Below, piece by piece: positions 1 to 6,299 of a stretch of DNA of 11,343 bases (the first letter of the stretch is position 1; every line of letters begins with the position of its first letter). The position numbers were made by a program, and so were the translations under genes. This stretch comes from Burkholderiaceae bacterium (GTDB lineage Bacteria > Pseudomonadota > Gammaproteobacteria > Burkholderiales > Burkholderiaceae_C): the NCBI GenBank assembly GCA_017999135.1, contig JAGOBT010000058.1, forward strand, positions 1-11,343, given 5' to 3'. The notes under the pieces are model-generated. The model made no database searches, had not been told where the DNA came from, and saw nothing but the letters and a program-made list of their open reading frames with translations.

Positions 1-152
1 GGGCGGGGCGGTGCATCGGCGGGCGTGGTGGCACCGGCCGCTGGCGTGCTGGCCGGCCGCGGTGGCGTGCTGCCGCAGGCGGCCAGCAGCAACAGCGCAG
101 CCCAGGGTGTCAGGCAGAAGAAGCGCTGGTGGGATGGGATGGACGACGGCAT
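1..152 (-). CDS. Lipoprotein N-terminus, partial (runs off left edge)
   Basis: Reading the minus strand from an ATG at 152 gives an open frame to the window edge, 50 codons without a stop. It begins MPSSIPSHQRFFCLTPWAAL and continues LLLAACGSTPPRP. This is a lipoprotein signal peptide: a short N-region with Arg10, a hydrophobic core at residues 14-23, and the lipobox L-A-A-C with Cys26 as the lipidated residue. A Pro/Ala/Thr-rich stretch follows, typical of the flexible linker after the lipid anchor, so the product should be exported and membrane-anchored. Gly and Ser at +2/+3 would favour outer-membrane sorting by the Lol rule. The catalytic or binding domain lies outside the window, so no function can be given. 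Burkholderiales carry NlpC/P60 and other lipoproteins with such starts, but nothing here decides between them. The Shine-Dalgarno sequence is weak (AGGG about 11 nt upstream). It diverges from mrcA. Confidence 0.6.
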   Translation of the reverse strand, partial: MPSSIPSHQRFFCLTPWAALLLLAACGSTPPRPASTPAAGATTPADAPPR

Positions 153-248
153 CGCGGGCCACACCCTACACCACGCCCCGTTCTGCGCCGCCGCGACATC
201 TGACGCGAACGCGCGGCATTGGCCGACAGACAGCACCAGCGCGCTGCT

Positions 249-254
249 GATAAT
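249..254 (+). promoter_or_regulatory. Possible -10 box for mrcA
   Basis: GATAAT matches the sigma-70 consensus TATAAT at five of six positions and is the most AT-rich spot in the 152-bp gap between the lipoprotein gene and mrcA. There is no good -35 at 16-18 bp. TTGGCC at 219-224 is 24 bp away, which is too far. Treat it as a weak candidate only. Confidence 0.2.
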
Positions 255-304
255 CCTGCCCACACGGGCCGCCGGCCCTGCAGTTCGCCGTCTGCCCGCC
301 GCCC

Positions 305-2788
305 ATGCCGCCTGCCAGCCCACCGCCCCCGCATCCGCGCCACCGCCTGTGGCGCGGCCTGCTGATCGCGGGCCTGGGCAGCCTGATGGCCGGCGTGGCA
401 CTGCTGGTGCTGGTGGTGGCCTGGTACGGGCCGCAGCTGCCGTCGCTGGACCCGGTCACCACCTACCAGCCGCGCCAGCCGCTGCAGGTGTTCACCGCCG
501 ACGGGGTGGAGATCGGCCAGTTCGGCACCGAGCGGCGGCAGTTCACGCCGATTGCGCAGATCCCGCTGGCCATGCAGCAGGCCGTGCTGGCAGTGGAAGA
601 CGCCCGCTTCTACCGCCACAGCGGGCTGGATCTGCTGGGTGTGGCGCGCGCGGTGGTGGCGCAGTTCACCGGCGGCCTGCGCCAGGGCGCGTCCACCATC
701 ACCCAGCAGGTGGCGCGCACCTTTTTCCTGTCGCAGCGCTTCACGCCCGAGCGCAAGATCAAGGAGGTGCTGCTGGCGCTGGAGATCGAGCGCCGTCTGT
801 CCAAGCCGCAGATCCTGGAGCTGTACATGAACCAGATCTACCTGGGCCAGCGCAGCTACGGCTTTGCGGCGGCGGCCCAGGCCTACTTCGGCAAGCGGCT
901 CGACCAGCTCAGCATCGCCGAGGCCGCCATGCTGGCCGGCCTGCCGCAGAACCCGCACTACGCCAACCCCGCCACCAACCTGGAGCGCGCCACCCAGCGC
1001 CAGCGGGTGGTGCTGGCGCGCATGGTGGCCACCGGCGCCATCACGCCCGAGCAGCAGGCCGCCGCCAGGGTCGAGGTGCTGCAGCTGCGCGGCCCCACCC
1101 AGCAGTTGCTGCGCGCCGACCATGTGGCCGAGATGGCGCGCCGCGTGGTGGTGGAACGCTTCGGTGCCGATGCCTATTCGCAGGGCCTGCGGGTGCACAC
1201 CAGCCTGCGCGCGGCCGACCAGCAGGCGGCGGTGGCGGCCGTGCAGCGCGGTGTGCTGGCCTACGACAGCCGCCAGCCCTGGCGCGGGCCCGAGGGGCAG
1301 GAGAGCCTGGCCCCCAGCGGCCGCATGGACGCCGAGGCCACCGCCGCACTGGCGCTGAAGGACTACCGCGACGATGACGACCTGCGTGTGGCCGTGGTGC
1401 TGCGCGCTGCCCCGAAGCAGCTGCAGGTGCAGCTGGCCACCGGCGAGCGGCTGGCCGTCAGCACCCAGGCCCAGCGCGGCGCCGAGTCCGCCATCGCCCC
1501 CGGTGCGCCGGCCGATCTGGCGATCCGCCCTGGCTCGGTGGTGCGGGTGGTGCAGGCCGCGCCGGGCAAGGACGGCACCCCCGGCCCGTGGCAGCTGACA
1601 CAGTGGCCCGAGGTGCAGGCGGCCCTGGTGGCGCTGGACGCCACCAGCGGCCGGGTGCGGGCCCTGGTGGGCGGCTTCGACTTCAGCCGCCAGCCGTTCA
1701 ACCATGCCACCCAGGCGCGGCGCCAGCCGGGGTCGGCCTACAAGCCCTTCCTGTACTCGGCCGCGCTGGAGGCGGGCGTGATGCCTGCCACGCTGGTCAA
1801 CGACGCGCCCTTCAGCGCGCCCAACGGCTGGTCGCCGCAGAACAGCGACGGCCAGTTCGACGGCCCGATCACGCTGCGCCAGGCGCTGGCGCGGTCGAAG
1901 AACCTGGTCAGCATCCGCGTGCTGCAGCAGGTGGGCGTGGCGCGGGCACGCGCCTGGGGCGAGCGCTTCGGCTTCACCCGGGCCGAGCAGCCCGACAACC
2001 TGGCCCTGGCCCTGGGTGCCGGCAGCGCCACGCCCATGCGCCTGGCGCAGGCCTACGGTGTGCTGGCCAACGGTGGCTGGCCGGTGGCGCCGGTGGTCAT
2101 CGAGCGCATCACCGATGCCCAGGGCAAGCCGCTGTTCGAGGCGCCGCCCGCCGGCCCGGCTGACGCCGCCCGCCGCGTGGTGCCGGCGCGCAACGTGTTC
2201 CTCACCAACAGCCTGCTCAACGACGTGGCGCGCTACGGCACCGCGGCGCGCGCGCAGGCGCAGCTGGGCCGGGGTGATCTCTACGGCAAGACCGGCACCA
2301 CCAACGACGCGGTCGACGCCTGGTTTGCCGGCTTCCAGGCCGGCGCCGGCAGCCCCGGCCTGGTGGCGGTGGTGTGGATGGGCCACGGCGACCCGAAGAG
2401 CCTGGGCGCGCGTGAATCGGGCGGCGGCCTGGCCCTGCCGGTGTGGATGGACTACATGGCCCAGGCGCTGAAAGGCCAGCCGGTGGCGCCTCGCCCTGAA
2501 CCGCCCGACGGCCTGGCCTGGCGCGGTGACGACTGGGTGTACGCCGAGTACGCCGACGGTGGCGGCGTGGCTGGCATCGGGCTGGACGAGCCGGGCATGC
2601 CAGACCCGGCTGCGTCGGCCGCTGCGGCTGCGTCGGACGTGGCCTCCGGCGCGCCAGCGGGCCGTGGCCCGGCGCTTCCACAGCCGGTGGCCCCGCAGCT
2701 GCCGGTGACAGGGCCGGCCGTGCCCGGGCTGCCGCTGCCCGCGCGCGCGTCCGGTCCGCAGGCCCCGATGCCTGCGAACGGGCCTTGA
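305..2788 (+). CDS. mrcA: Penicillin-binding protein 1A (bifunctional peptidoglycan glycosyltransferase / DD-transpeptidase)
   Basis: An 827-residue class A PBP, close to the usual length of about 850. It polymerises lipid II into glycan strands and cross-links the stem peptides on the periplasmic face of the inner membrane. A Pro- and Arg-rich cytoplasmic tail (1-17) precedes one transmembrane helix (about 18-41). The glycosyltransferase (GT51) domain has the ED-x-x-F motif with catalytic Glu98, the STITQQ motif at 130-135, and the RKIKE and ELYMNQIYLG motifs. An OB-like segment lies around 340-435. The transpeptidase domain has all three penicillin-binding motifs: S477-A-Y-K480 (acyl-acceptor Ser477), S531-K-N533 and K662-T-G664. 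After about residue 760 comes a Pro/Ala-rich tail of low complexity. The ATG at 305 places the charged N-terminus just before the helix; no Shine-Dalgarno sequence is visible. In many betaproteobacteria mrcA diverges from pilM, but here the divergent gene encodes a lipoprotein. Confidence 0.96.
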   Translation: MPPASPPPPHPRHRLWRGLLIAGLGSLMAGVALLVLVVAWYGPQLPSLDPVTTYQPRQPLQVFTADGVEIGQFGTERRQFTPIAQIPLAMQQAVLAVEDARFYRHSGLDLLGVARAVVAQFTGGLRQGASTITQQVARTFFLSQRFTPERKIKEVLLALEIERRLSKPQILELYMNQIYLGQRSYGFAAAAQAYFGKRLDQLSIAEAAMLAGLPQNPHYANPATNLERATQRQRVVLARMVATGAITPEQQAAARVEVLQLRGPTQQLLRADHVAEMARRVVVERFGADAYSQGLRVHTSLRAADQQAAVAAVQRGVLAYDSRQPWRGPEGQESLAPSGRMDAEATAALALKDYRDDDDLRVAVVLRAAPKQLQVQLATGERLAVSTQAQRGAESAIAPGAPADLAIRPGSVVRVVQAAPGKDGTPGPWQLTQWPEVQAALVALDATSGRVRALVGGFDFSRQPFNHATQARRQPGSAYKPFLYSAALEAGVMPATLVNDAPFSAPNGWSPQNSDGQFDGPITLRQALARSKNLVSIRVLQQVGVARARAWGERFGFTRAEQPDNLALALGAGSATPMRLAQAYGVLANGGWPVAPVVIERITDAQGKPLFEAPPAGPADAARRVVPARNVFLTNSLLNDVARYGTAARAQAQLGRGDLYGKTGTTNDAVDAWFAGFQAGAGSPGLVAVVWMGHGDPKSLGARESGGGLALPVWMDYMAQALKGQPVAPRPEPPDGLAWRGDDWVYAEYADGGGVAGIGLDEPGMPDPAASAAAAASDVASGAPAGRGPALPQPVAPQLPVTGPAVPGLPLPARASGPQAPMPANGP

Positions 2789-2811
2789 TGGCGTGCGGCA
2801 GGCGCGAGAAT
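2785..2811 (+). promoter_or_regulatory. Weak promoter candidate for the Bug receptor gene
   Basis: TTGATG at 2785-2790 overlaps the mrcA stop codon and is followed after 15 bp by GAGAAT at 2806-2811. Each hexamer matches the sigma-70 consensus at four of six positions, and the spacer is shorter than optimal. It sits about 30 bp before the receptor ATG. The 53-bp gap shows no terminator hairpin, so read-through from mrcA is an equally good explanation for expression. Confidence 0.2.
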
Positions 2812-2841
2812 CCGTCCTCCCGCCACTGCCCGCCCGCCACC

Positions 2842-3825
2842 ATGCAACGCCGCACCCTGATCACCACCGCCTGCACCCTGGCCGCCCTGGCGGCCCTGGG
2901 GGTTGCCGGCCCGGCCGCCGCCCAGGCCTGGCCGACCCAGCCCGTCAAGATCGTGGTGCCGGCGCCCCCCGGCAGCAGCCTGGACATCATTGCCCGCCTG
3001 CTGGGCGACAAGCTGAAGGACCGCTGGGGCCAGCCAGTGGTGGTCGAGAACAAGGCCGGCGCCGGCGGCATGCTGGGCGTGGACGTGGCGGCCAAGGCCG
3101 CGCCCGACGGCCACACCCTGGCGGTGGGCTTCAACGGCCCGATCGCCTTCGCCCCGTTCCTCTACAGCAAGATGCCCTACAACCCGGGCAGGGACTTGGT
3201 GCCGGTGGTGATGACCACCTCGCAGCCCAACGTGCTGGCCGTCAACGCCGACCTGCCCGTCAAGACGGTGAAGGACTTCGTCGACTGGGCCAAGGCCAAG
3301 GCCGGCGGCGCCAACTACAGCAGCCTGGGCCAGGGCAGCTCGGCCCATCTGACGATGGCGCTGATGATGAGCGAGGCCGGCTTCCAGGCCACGCATGTGC
3401 CGTTCAACGGCTCGCCGCCGGCGGCGATGGCCGTGGCCCAGGGCACGGCCGATGCCACCTTCATGGTGGCGCCGGCGCTGCTGCCGCATGTGCGCAACAA
3501 CAAGGTGCGCCTGCTGGCCACCAGCGCCGCACAGCGCCCCGACAGCCTGAAAGACCTGCCCACGCTGGCCGAGGCCGGCTACCCGCAGGTGGAGAGCCTG
3601 GCCTGGAACGGCCTGTTCACCGCCACCGGCACGCCCGCGGCCGTGGTGGCCAGGATCAACGCCGACGTCAACGCCGCGCTGAAGGACCCGGCGGTCAAGG
3701 CCGCGCTCGACGCCCAGGGCCTGACGGCGGTGGGCGGCAGCGCCGAGGACTTCAAGCGCGTGCTCGATGCCGACGCGAAACGCTGGGGCGCCATCATCCA
3801 GAAGGTTGGCATCAAACTTGACTAA
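2842..3825 (+). CDS. Bug/TctC-family periplasmic solute-binding receptor
   Basis: A 327-residue secreted receptor of the Bug (Bordetella uptake gene) / TctC family, which binds carboxylates, amino acids or similar small ligands in the periplasm. The N-terminus MQRRTLITTA starts a Sec signal peptide with a hydrophobic core and likely cleavage after A-Q-A at residue 29, leaving the mature start W-P-T-Q-P typical of the family. Other family marks are VKIVVPAPPGSSLDIIARLL at the first ligand-binding loop, WGQPVVVENKAGAGG, and AAPDGHTL. The first loop has PPGSS instead of the common PPGGS/T. The ATG at 2842 is preferred over the TTG at 2785 because it gives a proper signal peptide. No TctA/TctB membrane genes are present nearby, so this is an orphan receptor, as is common in Burkholderiales. 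The ligand cannot be read from the sequence. Confidence 0.92.
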   Translation: MQRRTLITTACTLAALAALGVAGPAAAQAWPTQPVKIVVPAPPGSSLDIIARLLGDKLKDRWGQPVVVENKAGAGGMLGVDVAAKAAPDGHTLAVGFNGPIAFAPFLYSKMPYNPGRDLVPVVMTTSQPNVLAVNADLPVKTVKDFVDWAKAKAGGANYSSLGQGSSAHLTMALMMSEAGFQATHVPFNGSPPAAMAVAQGTADATFMVAPALLPHVRNNKVRLLATSAAQRPDSLKDLPTLAEAGYPQVESLAWNGLFTATGTPAAVVARINADVNAALKDPAVKAALDAQGLTAVGGSAEDFKRVLDADAKRWGAIIQKVGIKLD

Positions 3826-3827
3826 CG

Positions 3828-3911
3828 CCCCCGCAGCGCCTTCGGCGCCTCCCCCCCGGGGGCGCCGCCAGTGGCCCGGCAAAGCCGGTTCCACGGCGTC
3901 CGCTTGATGGG
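3828..3911 (+). repeat. Compound hairpin repeat, copy A (plus orientation), upstream of the Lrp gene
   Basis: A block of about 80 bp holding three back-to-back hairpins: GCGCC/GGCGC around TTC (3836-3848), a C-run facing a G-run (about 3851-3862), and CCGGC/GCCGG around AAA (3876-3888). A nearly identical block in inverted orientation lies at 4441-4523. The segment 3867-3904 matches the complement of 4444-4481 at 34 of 38 positions, and all four differences are transitions. The third stem is fully conserved between copies. It looks like the dispersed C-run/G-run intergenic repeat seen after genes in Comamonadaceae-type genomes. It may help end transcription of the receptor gene, although no T-tract follows. 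Confidence 0.7.
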
Positions 3912-3923
3912 CCGACACCACGC

Positions 3924-3931
3924 GAGAGGGG
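3924..3931 (+). promoter_or_regulatory. Ribosome-binding site of the Lrp-family gene
   Basis: GAGAGGGG lies 7 nt before the ATG at 3939. It is one of the few clear Shine-Dalgarno sequences in the window and fixes the start of the regulator. Confidence 0.6.
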
Positions 3932-3938
3932 CTCTGAC

Positions 3939-4415
3939 ATGGAAAGCGACGAGGGCCGCGACCTCGACAAGATCGACCTGCGCATCCTGCGGGTGCTGCA
4001 GGCCGACGGCCGCATCAGCAACCTGAAGCTGGCCGAAGAGGTGCATCTGTCGCCCACGGCGGTGCTCGAGCGTGTGAAGCGCCTCACCCGTGACGGCTAC
4101 ATCCTGGGCTACGAGGCGCGGCTGAACCCCGCCAGGCTGGGCGCCGGCCTGCTGGTGTTTGTCGAGATCCTGCTTGACCGCACGGTGCACGATGTGATGG
4201 ACACCTTCCGCGCTGCGGTGCAGGTGCGTGACGAGATCCTCGAATGCCACCTGGTGGCCGGCGGTTTCGACTACCTGCTGAAGACCCGCGTGGCCGACAT
4301 GGCCGCCTACCGCGAGTTCATCGGCACCGTGATCTGGACATTGCCCGGCGTGCGCGAGACCCGCACCTACGCGGTGATGGAAGAAGTGAAGCACACCACG
4401 CGGCTGAAGGTGTGA
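3939..4415 (+). CDS. Lrp/AsnC-family transcriptional regulator
   Basis: 158 residues, close to E. coli Lrp (164). The N-terminal winged helix-turn-helix (about 9-65) shows the family signature: LDKIDLRILRVLQADGRIS, then LAEEVHLSPTAVLERVKRL as the recognition helix region, then GYILGYEARLNP as the wing and linker. The C-terminal RAM ligand-binding domain (about 70-150) carries ECHLVAGGFDYLLKTRV, the segment that lines the amino-acid effector pocket between subunits. Such proteins form octamers that sense amino acids and control their catabolism, uptake or synthesis. A good Shine-Dalgarno sequence supports the start. The gene stands alone between two inverted copies of an intergenic repeat, so its targets cannot be deduced from an operon partner. 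It could be a global Lrp or a specific regulator of a divergent gene elsewhere. Confidence 0.93.
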   Translation: MESDEGRDLDKIDLRILRVLQADGRISNLKLAEEVHLSPTAVLERVKRLTRDGYILGYEARLNPARLGAGLLVFVEILLDRTVHDVMDTFRAAVQVRDEILECHLVAGGFDYLLKTRVADMAAYREFIGTVIWTLPGVRETRTYAVMEEVKHTTRLKV

Positions 4416-4440
4416 GCCTCTTCGCCAACTGATGCTGGAA

Positions 4441-4523
4441 CCCAGCGAACGCCGCGGAACCGGCTCTGCCGGGCCGCTGGCGTTGCCCCCTTGAGGGGGC
4501 GGCCGAAGGCCGTAGGGGGTGGG
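4441..4523 (-). repeat. Compound hairpin repeat, copy B (minus orientation), downstream of the Lrp gene
   Basis: This is the inverted partner of the block at 3828-3911. Its hairpins are CCGGC/GCCGG around TCT (4460-4472), GCCCCC/GGGGGC around TTGA (4485-4500), and GGCC/GGCC around GAA (4501-4511). Loop and spacer bases differ between the copies while the stems are kept or changed as pairs, which suggests that the structure matters. It fills the space between the convergent ends of the Lrp gene and yggS. Confidence 0.7.
4485..4511. terminator. Candidate bidirectional terminator hairpins between the Lrp gene and yggS
   Basis: Two adjacent GC-only stems, GCCCCC-TTGA-GGGGGC and GGCC-GAA-GGCC, sit between two convergent genes, 13 bp beyond the yggS stop codon. 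Position and stem strength fit a terminator or 3'-end stabilising element. There is no T-run on either side, so it is not a canonical intrinsic terminator. Confidence 0.35.
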
Positions 4524-4524
4524 C

Positions 4525-5214
4525 TCAATTTCTGCCGCCGAAGATGGCCGTGCCCACCCGCACGATGGTGGCGCCTTCGGCCACGGCGGCCTCCAGGTCG
4601 GCGCTCATGCCCATGCTGAGGGTGTCCAGCGCCAGGCCGCTGTTGTTCAGGGCCAGCAGCAGTTCGCGCAAGGCACGGTGCGGTGCCCGCTGGGCGGCTT
4701 CGTCGCCCGCTGGCTCGGGGATGGCCATCAGCCCGCGCAGGCGCAGCCGGGGCAGTGCCGCCACCGCCTGCGCCACCGCCGGCACCTCAGCCGGCGCCAG
4801 CCCGCTCTTGCTGGCCTCACCGCTGATGTTGACCTGCAGGCACACCTGCAGGGGTGGCAGATGGGCCGGGCGCTGTTCGCTCAAGCGTTGCGCAATTTTC
4901 AGCCGGTCGACCGAATGCACCCAGTCCACCGCCTCGGCCACCGGCCGGGTCTTGTTGCTTTGCAGCGGGCCGATCAGGTGCCAGGTGATCTGGCCGCGCA
5001 GATCGGCCAGCGTGGTGACCTTGTCCAGCATCTCCTGCACATAGTTTTCGCCGAACTGGCGGCAGCCGGCGTCGAATGCGTCACGCACCGCTGCGGCCGG
5101 AAAGGTCTTGCTGACGGCCAGCAGCGTGACGCTGTCCACGGGCCGGCCGGCCGCTGCACAGGCGTGGGCGATGCGGCTGTGCACGCCCTGGAGATTGCCG
5201 ATAACGCTCGTCAT
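4525..5214 (-). CDS. yggS: YggS/PROSC-family pyridoxal-phosphate homeostasis protein
   Basis: 229 residues, the usual length for this family of small fold-type III PLP-binding proteins without known enzymatic activity. They buffer free pyridoxal phosphate and influence amino-acid and keto-acid balance in the cytoplasm. Lys36 in LLAVSKTFP is the Schiff-base lysine. FGENYVQE, WHLIGPLQSNK and the phosphate-binding C-terminal part SMGMSADLEAAVAEGATIVR followed by VGTAIFG are all present. The ATG at 5214 is supported by GAGGGG just upstream. It is divergent from pilT with only 28 bp between start codons; this yggS-pilTU neighbourhood is widespread in beta- and gammaproteobacteria. Its 3' end meets the compound repeat that separates it from the Lrp gene. 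Confidence 0.95.
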   Translation of the reverse strand: MTSVIGNLQGVHSRIAHACAAAGRPVDSVTLLAVSKTFPAAAVRDAFDAGCRQFGENYVQEMLDKVTTLADLRGQITWHLIGPLQSNKTRPVAEAVDWVHSVDRLKIAQRLSEQRPAHLPPLQVCLQVNISGEASKSGLAPAEVPAVAQAVAALPRLRLRGLMAIPEPAGDEAAQRAPHRALRELLLALNNSGLALDTLSMGMSADLEAAVAEGATIVRVGTAIFGGRN

Positions 5215-5217
5215 AAT
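5189..5217 (+). promoter_or_regulatory. Candidate sigma-70 promoter for pilT inside the yggS 5' end
   Basis: TGGAGA (5189-5194, four of six consensus matches) and CATAAT (5212-5217, five of six) are separated by 17 bp. The -10 covers the yggS start codon. Transcription would begin near 5224, giving a leader of about 20 nt before the pilT ATG. If real, binding here would compete with initiation of yggS. The evidence is sequence pattern only. Confidence 0.3.
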
Positions 5218-5223
5218 CCCCTC
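5218..5223 (-). promoter_or_regulatory. Ribosome-binding site of yggS
   Basis: On the minus strand GAGGGG lies 3 nt before the yggS ATG, and its GAGG core is 5 nt away. It supports the start at 5214. Confidence 0.5.
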
Positions 5224-5242
5224 AGCCTATCGCGAAAAGCCC

Positions 5243-6286
5243 ATGGACATCACCCAACTGCTGGCCTTCTCGGTCAAGAACAAGGCCTCCGACCTGCACT
5301 TGTCGGCCGGCCTGCCGCCGATGATCCGCGTCAACGGCGACGTGCGCCGCATCAATGTGGAGGCGCTCGACCACAAGGCCGTGCACGACATGGTGTACGA
5401 CATCATGAACGATGCGCAGCGCAAGGCGTATGAAGACACGCTGGAGTGCGATTTCTCGTTCGAGATCCAGGGCCTGGCGCGCTTCCGCGTCAATGCCTTC
5501 AACCAGAACCGTGGCGCTGGCGCGGTGTTCCGCACCATTCCCAGCAAGATCCTCACGCTCGACCAGCTGAACGCGCCCAAGATCTTTGCCGACCTGGCGC
5601 TGCGCCCGCGCGGCATGGTGCTGGTCACCGGCCCCACCGGATCGGGCAAGAGCACCACGCTGGCGGCGATGGTCAACCACCTGAACGAAAACGAGTACGG
5701 CCACGTGCTGACGGTGGAAGACCCGATCGAGTTCGTGCACGAGAGCAAGAAGTGCCTGGTCAACCAGCGTGAGGTGGGCCCGCACACCATGAGCTTCGCC
5801 AACGCGCTGCGCAGCGCGCTGCGTGAAGACCCCGACGCCATCCTGGTGGGCGAAATGCGGGATCTGGAGACCATCCGCCTGGCGCTGACCGCCGCCGAAA
5901 CCGGCCACCTGGTGTTCGGCACCCTGCACACCAGCAGCGCGGCCAAGACGGTGGACCGCATCGTCGACGTGTTTCCAGCCGCCGAGAAGGAGATGGTGCG
6001 CGCGATGCTGAGTGAATCGCTGGTGGCGGTGATCTCGCAGACGCTGTGCAAGCTCAAGGACGGCAGCGGCCGCGCGGCGGCGCACGAGATCATGATCGGC
6101 ACCCCGGCCATCCGCAACCTGATCCGCGAGAACAAGGTGGCGCAGATGTACTCGTCGATCCAGACCGGCCAGAACCTGGGCATGCAGACCCTGGACCAGA
6201 ACCTGGCCGACCTGGTGCGCCGCGGCGTCATCTCACCCGGTGAGGCGCGGTCCAAGGCCAAGATTCCGGAAAATTTCCCAGGTTGA
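5243..6286 (+). CDS. pilT: Type IV pilus retraction ATPase PilT
   Basis: 347 residues, typical PilT length (about 345). This hexameric cytoplasmic ATPase depolymerises the pilus at the inner-membrane machine and powers twitching motility and DNA uptake. The start MDITQLLAFSVKNKASDLHL is the standard PilT N-terminus (PAS-like N-domain), which argues for the ATG at 5243 rather than any upstream codon. Walker A is GPTGSGKS at 130-137 with Lys136. The Walker B/catalytic region DAILVGEMRD starts at Asp198 and puts the catalytic glutamate at 204. Both numbers equal those of the studied PilT proteins. The Asp box (VEDPIEFVH), the His box (TAAETGHLVFGTLHT) and the retraction-linked AIRNLIRE motif at 289-296 are intact. 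pilU follows 13 nt downstream. No strong Shine-Dalgarno sequence is visible. Confidence 0.98.
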   Translation: MDITQLLAFSVKNKASDLHLSAGLPPMIRVNGDVRRINVEALDHKAVHDMVYDIMNDAQRKAYEDTLECDFSFEIQGLARFRVNAFNQNRGAGAVFRTIPSKILTLDQLNAPKIFADLALRPRGMVLVTGPTGSGKSTTLAAMVNHLNENEYGHVLTVEDPIEFVHESKKCLVNQREVGPHTMSFANALRSALREDPDAILVGEMRDLETIRLALTAAETGHLVFGTLHTSSAAKTVDRIVDVFPAAEKEMVRAMLSESLVAVISQTLCKLKDGSGRAAAHEIMIGTPAIRNLIRENKVAQMYSSIQTGQNLGMQTLDQNLADLVRRGVISPGEARSKAKIPENFPG

Positions 6287-6299
6287 AGGGCAGCCCACG

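Noticed and set aside
163..168. TAGGGT on the minus strand as a -10 box for the left-edge lipoprotein gene
   Set aside because: It would place transcription start within a few bases of the ATG, and no -35 is present. A weak ribosome-binding role is as likely.
25..1377. Plus-strand open frame of 450 codons overlapping the start of mrcA
   Set aside because: It is out of frame with PBP1A, low in complexity and has no domain. It also covers the intergenic promoter region.
110..2386. Minus-strand open frame of 758 codons antisense to mrcA
   Set aside because: It lies wholly against a gene with every PBP1A motif and has repetitive His/Arg/Gly/Ala-rich composition. Such long antisense frames are expected in GC-rich DNA with G/C at third codon positions.
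2452..3921. Minus-strand open frame of 489 codons antisense to the mrcA end and the Bug receptor gene
   Set aside because: No recognisable domain, composition typical of a shadow frame, and it crosses an intergenic repeat and two real genes.
3828..4523. Insertion sequence or composite transposon bounded by inverted repeats
   Set aside because: The gene between the repeats is a normal Lrp/AsnC regulator, not a transposase. The blocks are hairpin-rich intergenic repeats with no target-site duplication that I can see.
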